A stretch of DNA of 46,183 bases from Actinomycetota bacterium. Lineage in GTDB: Bacteria > Actinomycetota > Acidimicrobiia > Acidimicrobiales > Aldehydirespiratoraceae. The notes under the pieces are model-generated. The model ran no database searches. It was not told the origin of the DNA and worked only from the letters and a program-made list of their open reading frames with translations. Of the stretch, positions 40,952 through 46,183 are shown one piece after another. A program made the position numbers and the translations under genes. How positions within the stretch are numbered: position 1 is the stretch's first letter; every line of letters begins with the position of its first letter. The stretch is from contig JAPOHW010000024.1 of assembly GCA_029979265.1 (NCBI GenBank), positions 1 to 46,183 on the forward strand, in the 5' to 3' direction.

Positions 40952-42354
40952 TGGTGCAGGTCGACGAGATCGCCGAACGCCTTGGTGTGCAGGTGGTGTC
41001 TGCGAGACACGGTGTTGCAATCGACGAGGTCGAACACGACTCTCGCCGCGTCGGACCGAGAACGCTCTTTGCGTGCATCCCCGGAGCGGTTGTCGACGGC
41101 CACAACTTTGCGGTCGACGCGGTCGACGCAGGAGCCTGCGCTCTGTTGGTCGAGCGACTCCTGCCGCTCGATGTACCGCAGCTGCTCGTGCCCTCGGTGC
41201 GGCGGGCGATCGGACCGGTTGCTGCCCAGGTGCACGGAGATCCCTCCGAGGTGATTGATGTTGTGGGCGTCACCGGAACGAACGGCAAGACAACGACCGT
41301 CCGGATCGCCGCTGCACTGCTGACCAGGCTCGGTCGGAAGGTGACCGAGATCGGCACCCTCACCGGCGAGCGGACCACCCCCGAGGCTCCTGAACTCCAG
41401 CGTCAACTCGCAGCGGCAAGGGCGGCCGGACACCAGGCCGTGGTGATGGAGGTGTCGAGCCATGCGCTCGATCAGCATCGGGTCGACGGGACCAGGTTCC
41501 GGGTTGCTGCCTTCACCAACCTCGGTATCGATCACCTCGACCACCACGGCACCATGGAGGCTTACTTCCAAGCGAAAGCATCCCTCTTCACCCCTGGCCT
41601 GAGCGATCGGGCAATCATCGACACGACGACCGATGCCGGAAGGCGTCTTGCCGACCGCACCCAGATTCCAGCCGAGATCATCGGTCCAGGATCCGTTGCC
41701 GGCATCGAACACTCGTCGACCGGTAGTCGCTTCCGATGGCGGAGTCACGATGTCTTCGTTCCCCTGGTGGGCGTCTTCAACGTGACCAATGCGGTGATCG
41801 CAGCGGAAATCGTGGTGTCGCTGGGCTTCGAGCCCGCTGCTGTCGCTTCCGCGCTGTCAGAACTCGATGGTGTACCCGGGCGCTTCGAGACCGTCGACGC
41901 CGGCCAGGATTTCATGATCGTTGTCGACTACGCCCACACGCCCGATGGGCTCGAGGCAGTGCTCCGTGCCGCTCGGCAACTCACCACCGGCACGCTCACC
42001 GTCGTGTTCGGGGCAGGCGGCGATCGTGACACGGGCAAGCGTCCGCAGATGGGGGAGGCGGCCGGTCGACTCGCCGATCGGGTGATCGTGACGAACGACA
42101 ATCCGCGCAATGAATCCCCTGATGCGATCATCTCCGCGATCGTTGCGGGCATGTCGCAGCCTCCTGCACGCATCGAACCAGATCGGCGGCTGGCGATCCG
42201 CCACGCGATCGCAGGTGCGCGCAGCGGCGATCTCGTCCTCATCGCCGGAAAGGGACACGAGTCGACCCAGACCGTCGGCGCAGAGGTCTTCGACTTCGAT
42301 GATCGCAAGGTGGCGCGACAAGAGGTCGCTCGCCTGCGAGGCTTCGAGTCATGA
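40951..42354 (+). CDS. murE: UDP-MurNAc-L-Ala-D-Glu ligase, mDAP type
   Basis: The 467-residue Mur ligase has an ATP loop (VVGVTGTNGKTTTVRIA, near 109), HALDQHRVDGTRF, FTNLGIDHLDHHGTMEAYFQAK, and DNPRNESP near residue 383. The DNPR motif marks enzymes that add meso-diaminopimelate, so the wall should contain mDAP. The ATG at 40951 overlaps the ftsI stop; a GTG three bases earlier is an alternative. It is followed directly by mraY with a 4-nt overlap, without murF. Confidence 0.94.
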   Translation: MVQVDEIAERLGVQVVSARHGVAIDEVEHDSRRVGPRTLFACIPGAVVDGHNFAVDAVDAGACALLVERLLPLDVPQLLVPSVRRAIGPVAAQVHGDPSEVIDVVGVTGTNGKTTTVRIAAALLTRLGRKVTEIGTLTGERTTPEAPELQRQLAAARAAGHQAVVMEVSSHALDQHRVDGTRFRVAAFTNLGIDHLDHHGTMEAYFQAKASLFTPGLSDRAIIDTTTDAGRRLADRTQIPAEIIGPGSVAGIEHSSTGSRFRWRSHDVFVPLVGVFNVTNAVIAAEIVVSLGFEPAAVASALSELDGVPGRFETVDAGQDFMIVVDYAHTPDGLEAVLRAARQLTTGTLTVVFGAGGDRDTGKRPQMGEAAGRLADRVIVTNDNPRNESPDAIISAIVAGMSQPPARIEPDRRLAIRHAIAGARSGDLVLIAGKGHESTQTVGAEVFDFDDRKVARQEVARLRGFES

Positions 42355-43385
42355 TCCGATTGCTGCTCGCCGGTGCGATTTCGATGGTCGTCTCGCTCTT
42401 CGGCACGAAAGCGCTCATCACCTGGCTCACGCACCGGCAGATCGGGCAGCCGATCCGCGATGATGGACCCCAGGAGCACAGGGTCAAGGCCGGCACGCCC
42501 ACGATGGGTGGCCTTGCCATCGTGGCGGGTTCGGTGAGCGGCTACGTGATCTCCGATTTCATCGGCGGTATCTACACCAGGACCGGGATCCTTGTGATGC
42601 TTGCCATCATCGGTGGGGGTGCAGTCGGCCTCATGGATGATTGGATCAAGGTTGTCGCCCACCGCAATCTGGGCCTCAACAAGCGGGCCAAGATGCTCGG
42701 TCTCGTGATCGTCGCGGTCGGCTTTGCGTTTCTCGTCACCGAGTTCACCAACGTGCCGACGACCCTCTCGTTCACTCGGTGGGACAATCCGGGTTGGGAG
42801 TTGGGGCGAATCGGGTGGATGGCGTGGGCCCTGCTGCTGATTGCCGCAACCACCAACGCGGTGAACCTGACCGACGGGCTCGACGGTCTTGCAGCTGGCT
42901 CTGGGATCTTCGGTTTCTCGGCGTTCACGGTCATCTGCTTTTGGCAGTTCCGTCACCTCGACTTTTACGACAACCCACACGCGCTCGATCTTGCAGTCGT
43001 CGCCACGGCCATGGTGGGTGGGATCGTCGGCTTCCTGTGGTGGAACGCTGCTCCTGCGCAGATCTTCATGGGCGACACGGGATCCTTGGCGATCGGTAGC
43101 GGCCTTGCTGCGCTTGCGCTCACCACCAACACGCAACTGCTCCTGCCGATCATCGGGGGTCTCTTCGTGATGGAGACGGTGTCGGTGATCTTGCAGATCG
43201 TCGTCTTCCGGCGGTTCGGAGGTCGCCGACTCTTCCGAATGGCGCCGATTCATCACCATTTCGAACTCTCGGGTTGGCCCGAGACCACGGTCATCGTTCG
43301 GCTGTGGATCATGTCGGGGCTGTGCACCGGTGTCGGACTCGGCTTGTTCTACGCCGACGCGATCGCAGCAGGAATCACTGCGTGA
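42351..43385 (+). CDS. mraY: Phospho-MurNAc-pentapeptide translocase
   Basis: The 344-residue, ten-helix membrane enzyme has the MraY signatures QEHRVKAGTPTMGGLAIV, GLMDDWIKVV, TNAVNLTDGLDGLAAG, FMGDTGSLAIG and the histidine motif APIHHHFE. It transfers phospho-MurNAc-pentapeptide to undecaprenyl phosphate to make lipid I. Its start overlaps murE by 4 nt and its stop overlaps the murD start by one base. Confidence 0.96.
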   Translation: MIRLLLAGAISMVVSLFGTKALITWLTHRQIGQPIRDDGPQEHRVKAGTPTMGGLAIVAGSVSGYVISDFIGGIYTRTGILVMLAIIGGGAVGLMDDWIKVVAHRNLGLNKRAKMLGLVIVAVGFAFLVTEFTNVPTTLSFTRWDNPGWELGRIGWMAWALLLIAATTNAVNLTDGLDGLAAGSGIFGFSAFTVICFWQFRHLDFYDNPHALDLAVVATAMVGGIVGFLWWNAAPAQIFMGDTGSLAIGSGLAALALTTNTQLLLPIIGGLFVMETVSVILQIVVFRRFGGRRLFRMAPIHHHFELSGWPETTVIVRLWIMSGLCTGVGLGLFYADAIAAGITA

Positions 43386-44719
43386 TGACGCTCGATCAGT
43401 TGCTGTCGTCACCGCGTGCGGCCCTGCTGGTCGGTTTTGGTGTGACGAATCGTGCGGTGGCCGCCGCGCTTGTTCGCCGCGGGCACTCCGTCACGGTGAT
43501 CGATGACCGAGGCGGCGACGACGTCCACGCCGCAGCCGCCGAACTCGGCCTGCTCGTCGCCGATGATCCAGACGCAGTTGGGGCCTATGTGGCGGCCGCC
43601 GATCTTGTCATTCCCACGCCCGGGCTCCCGGAGCATCACCGAGTCTTCGGCGCAGCCGAACGTGGGGGCGTGCCCATCGTTTCAGAGCTCGATCTTGCCG
43701 GCGTGTGGGACGACCGGCCCGTCGTGGCGGTCACCGGCACGAACGGGAAGACCACCGTTGTCGAACTGGCAGTGGCGGCCCTCGCCGAAGATGGGCGCTG
43801 CGCCATCGCTGCGGGCAACACCGACACCCCGCTCGTGGCTGCGATCGACGACCCGACGATCGAGGTCTTCGTGGTCGAGGCATCCTCGTTTCGTCTCGCC
43901 CGCGCCGAGCGCTTCCAACCGCTCGTCGCTGCGTGGCTCAACTTCGCACCGGACCATCTCGACGTCCATGTGGATCTGGACGCATACGAGGCGGCCAAAG
44001 CGCGGATCTTTGCGCTCGTCGGTGCCGATGGGACGGTCGTCGCGAACGCCGGCGATCCCGTCGTGATGCGCAACGTTCCCCCGGGACGTCGGCTCGTCAC
44101 CTTCGGTACCGCCGCCGCTGATTGGCGGGTCGAGGCCAGCACGCTCGTCGGCCCGCAGGGACCGTTCGGGTGCACGACCGACCTCTGGCGATCGCTTCCC
44201 CACGACATCGACAACACGCTTGCCGTTGCGGCGTTGCTCGATCCGATCGGCGTCGAACCGGAGGCCGTGGCTCGTGCTGCAGCGAACTTTTCAACGATGC
44301 CGCATCGACTCGCCCCGGTGGGCCAACTCGACGGGCAGACCTATTTCGACGACTCGAAGGCGACCACGCCTCATGCCACGCTTGCTGCCCTGCGAGGCTT
44401 CGAGGAAGTCATTTTGATCGCCGGTGGAAAGAACAAGGGGATCGATCTCGGTGATCTGGCGGCCGGTGTTGAGCACGTTCGTGCGGTTGTGGCGATCGGC
44501 GAGGCCATGTGGGAGGTTGCCGCCGCGTTCGCCGACCGCGTTCCCGTCGAGACGGCCGCGACGCTGGAGGCTGCCGTCGATCTTGCTCGCTGCTTGAGTG
44601 CCGGAGAGGTACCGGTCCTCTTGTCGCCGGGCTGTGCCTCGTTCGATTGGTACTCGAATTACGCCGAACGAGGCGACGACTTTGCCAGGATCGTGGGGGA
44701 GCGGGAGGCCCGGTCATGA
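43385..44719 (+). CDS. murD: UDP-N-acetylmuramoyl-L-alanine:D-glutamate ligase
   Basis: The 444-residue Mur ligase has an N-terminal UDP-binding domain (LLVGFGVTNRAVAAALVRRGHSVTVID), the ATP loop VAVTGTNGKTTVVELA near 118, VVEASSFRLARAERFQP and LNFAPDHLDVHVDLDAYEAAKARIF, and the C-terminal DDSKATTPHATLAALRGFEEVILIAGGKNKGIDL and LLSPGCASFDWYSNYAERGDDF. All features are those of MurD. The ATG at 43385 overlaps mraY; the stop overlaps ftsW by 4 nt. Confidence 0.95.
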   Translation: MTLDQLLSSPRAALLVGFGVTNRAVAAALVRRGHSVTVIDDRGGDDVHAAAAELGLLVADDPDAVGAYVAAADLVIPTPGLPEHHRVFGAAERGGVPIVSELDLAGVWDDRPVVAVTGTNGKTTVVELAVAALAEDGRCAIAAGNTDTPLVAAIDDPTIEVFVVEASSFRLARAERFQPLVAAWLNFAPDHLDVHVDLDAYEAAKARIFALVGADGTVVANAGDPVVMRNVPPGRRLVTFGTAAADWRVEASTLVGPQGPFGCTTDLWRSLPHDIDNTLAVAALLDPIGVEPEAVARAAANFSTMPHRLAPVGQLDGQTYFDDSKATTPHATLAALRGFEEVILIAGGKNKGIDLGDLAAGVEHVRAVVAIGEAMWEVAAAFADRVPVETAATLEAAVDLARCLSAGEVPVLLSPGCASFDWYSNYAERGDDFARIVGEREARS

Positions 44720-45915
44720 CCGCTACGCAGCTGCGGCATCGGAAGGGACAGAAAGCAGCCTCGAGAGGACGGCATCCCGCGTCGCGGGTTCCGGCCGATG
44801 GCCGGGGCCCGCGTCGTGCCATCGGTAATGCGACAAGGGTGTACGTCGTTTTGTTCCTCACCGTGATGGCGCTGGTGTTGCTCGGGACGGTCATGGTGCT
44901 GTCGGCGAGCGCCCCCGAGAGCGTGGCTGACACCGACAGTGCGTGGAGTCTCTTCTGGCGCCAACTGCGGTGGGTCGGTCTTGGTCTCGTGGCCATGATG
45001 GTGCTGAAACAGGTCGACTACCACCGACTGCAGGTGTTCGCGAAACCGTTGATGCTCGGAAGCACCCTGCTGCTGGGGGCCGTGTTCCTCCCCGGGCTGG
45101 GAGCGAGCGCCAATGGCGCAACGCGATGGCTGACCTTCGGCGGGCTGCAGATGCAGCCCTCGGAAGTCGCAAAGTTTGCGATGGTGCTTTTCGTGGCCGA
45201 ACTGCTGTCGAGATCGACTCGGCCCATGACCAATCCGCGCATCACCGTCGGCCCGATTGTCGTCGTCACCGGTTGCTGGTGCGCGCTCTTGCTTTTTCAG
45301 CCCCACCTGGGCGCGATTCTCGTCATCGGTACGATCGTCATGTCGATGCTGTTCCTCGCCGGTGCCCCGCTCGGTCCTCTGACCGGTCTAGGGGGCGGTG
45401 GCATCGTTCTGGCTGGCCTGATGGTGTGGGTCACGCCGTGGCGACGCGACCGACTCTTCGCCTTTCTCGACCCGGCCTCTGATCCCAACGATGCCGGGTA
45501 CCAGGCGTTGCAGGCACTCGGGGCCATCAGCGAGGGTGGCTGGACCGGACTCGGACTCGGGGGAAGCTACGCCAAGTACGGTTTCTTGCCGGAGGCCCAC
45601 ACCGACTTCATCTTCGCGATCATTGCTGAAGAACTCGGGTTGGTCTTCGCTCTCGGCGTCGTACTCGGATTCTTCTCGATCGGTGTTGCGGGGATGCTCG
45701 CTGCAGTCCGTGCCCCCGACCGCTTTGGGCTGCTTCTCGGCGTCGGCATCACGACCTGGATCGTGGTGCAGGCGGTGCTGAACTTCGGTGCGGTTCTCTC
45801 TCTGCTTCCCGTCGCCGGTGTCACGCTGCCCTTCCTGTCGTTTGGTGGCTCGTCGCTCGTTGTGACGCTTGGTGCGATGGGGGTCCTTTTGAACATCGCA
45901 CGCCAGGGGCAGTGA
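44716..45915 (+). CDS. ftsW: Septal peptidoglycan polymerase (SEDS family)
   Basis: The 399-residue SEDS protein has a basic N-terminal extension of about 40 residues, then roughly ten TM helices with conserved loops GATRWLTFGGLQMQPSEVAKFAMV, LLFQPHLGAILVIG, and GLGLGGSYAKYGFLPEAHTDFIFAIIAEELG, ending LPFLSFGGSSLVVTLGAMGVLLNI. FtsW polymerises glycan strands at the septum with the FtsI partner. The ATG at 44716 overlaps murD, and murG begins at or just after its stop. Confidence 0.94.
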   Translation: MTATQLRHRKGQKAASRGRHPASRVPADGRGPRRAIGNATRVYVVLFLTVMALVLLGTVMVLSASAPESVADTDSAWSLFWRQLRWVGLGLVAMMVLKQVDYHRLQVFAKPLMLGSTLLLGAVFLPGLGASANGATRWLTFGGLQMQPSEVAKFAMVLFVAELLSRSTRPMTNPRITVGPIVVVTGCWCALLLFQPHLGAILVIGTIVMSMLFLAGAPLGPLTGLGGGGIVLAGLMVWVTPWRRDRLFAFLDPASDPNDAGYQALQALGAISEGGWTGLGLGGSYAKYGFLPEAHTDFIFAIIAEELGLVFALGVVLGFFSIGVAGMLAAVRAPDRFGLLLGVGITTWIVVQAVLNFGAVLSLLPVAGVTLPFLSFGGSSLVVTLGAMGVLLNIARQGQ

Positions 45916-46183
45916 CCGTGTCGACCTATGCGATCATCGCCGGCGGCGGCACGGCCGGTCACGTCGTCCCCGGTCTTGCAATCGCCCACGAACTCGTGGC
46001 CCGAGGTGTGCCGATGGAATCGGTTCGCTACGTCGGTAGTTCGCGTGGCATCGAGGCTCGGTTGGTTCCCGAGGCGGGCTTCCCTCTCACCGTTCTGCCG
46101 GGACGTGGCATTCAGCGCAGAGCAACCTTCGCCAACGTAGGAGCGGTCCTGGGGCTCATTGCGGCGGTCATCCACGGCATTGC
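45912..46183 (+). CDS. murG: UDP-GlcNAc transferase MurG (5' part, cut by window end)
   Basis: About 90 codons are present and the frame stays open to the edge. The translation includes YAIIAGGGTAGHVVPGLAIAHEL, RYVGSSRGIEARLVPEAGFPLTVLPGRGIQRR, the N-terminal donor and acceptor loops of MurG, which adds GlcNAc to lipid I. The GTG at 45912 overlaps the ftsW stop (GTGA), matching the pattern of the cluster; a second in-frame GTG at 45918 is the alternative. The Gly-Gly-His motif usually seen is GTAGH here. Confidence 0.92.
   Translation, partial: MTVSTYAIIAGGGTAGHVVPGLAIAHELVARGVPMESVRYVGSSRGIEARLVPEAGFPLTVLPGRGIQRRATFANVGAVLGLIAAVIHGI

Overview
The window is high-GC chromosomal DNA from a member of the Actinomycetota, most likely the class Acidimicrobiia (an Ilumatobacter-like organism). 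The grounds are an MtrA-MtrB-LpqB-type locus, PimB'-type and polyprenol-phosphate-mannose glycosyltransferases, an mDAP-type MurE, a DUF3040 gene beside dinB, an actinobacterial G104/K124 phosphofructokinase, and many promoters that place a -10 hexamer only 6-9 nt before the start codon. The taxonomic placement is inference; no search was run.

Region 1 (1-11251) is accessory. A 10.6 kb segment (654-11222) is bounded by a 29-bp direct repeat that equals the 3' end of the RNase P RNA gene (rnpB, minus strand, 11223-11568). Each repeat copy is preceded, 41-42 bp away, by a second 24-bp repeat. This looks like an integrative island inserted at the rnpB 3' end. Because the left copy also carries the second repeat on its outer side, a further element probably lies to the left of the window. 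No integrase is visible. The island carries two divergent operons. The minus-strand operon runs MttB-family methyltransferase, permuted aconitase-like hydro-lyase, ketopantoate-reductase-like enzyme, Zn alcohol dehydrogenase, aldehyde dehydrogenase, solute-binding-like protein. The plus-strand operon runs LysR regulator, membrane di-iron hydroxylase, PanB-like enzyme. Together they suggest an undescribed catabolic route that ends in one-carbon transfer.

Region 2 (11223-30300) is core genome in short operons: rnpB, trpD, a DnaQ-UvrC fusion with an SOS box inside its promoter, queG, pimB', an AlaC-like aminotransferase, glpK, pfkA, the mtrA-mtrB-lipoprotein operon, an inositol monophosphatase-family gene, ppm1-like, a RodZ-like membrane HTH protein, a Nudix hydrolase, dinB and a DUF3040 gene.

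Region 3 (30349-36757) holds the minus-strand trio MoxR ATPase, DUF58 and transglutaminase-like TgpA. Divergent from it are a ROK kinase, a small conserved protein and a lipoate-ligase-like protein.

Region 4 (36826-46183) is the division and cell wall cluster: mraZ, rsmH, ftsL-like, ftsI, murE, mraY, murD, ftsW and the start of murG. The genes from rsmH onward overlap tightly. murF is missing from its usual place between murE and mraY. Upstream of mraZ is a promoter overlapped by 10-bp-phased TGGGN-like boxes. Between mraZ and rsmH lies a strongly structured leader with two mutually exclusive stems.
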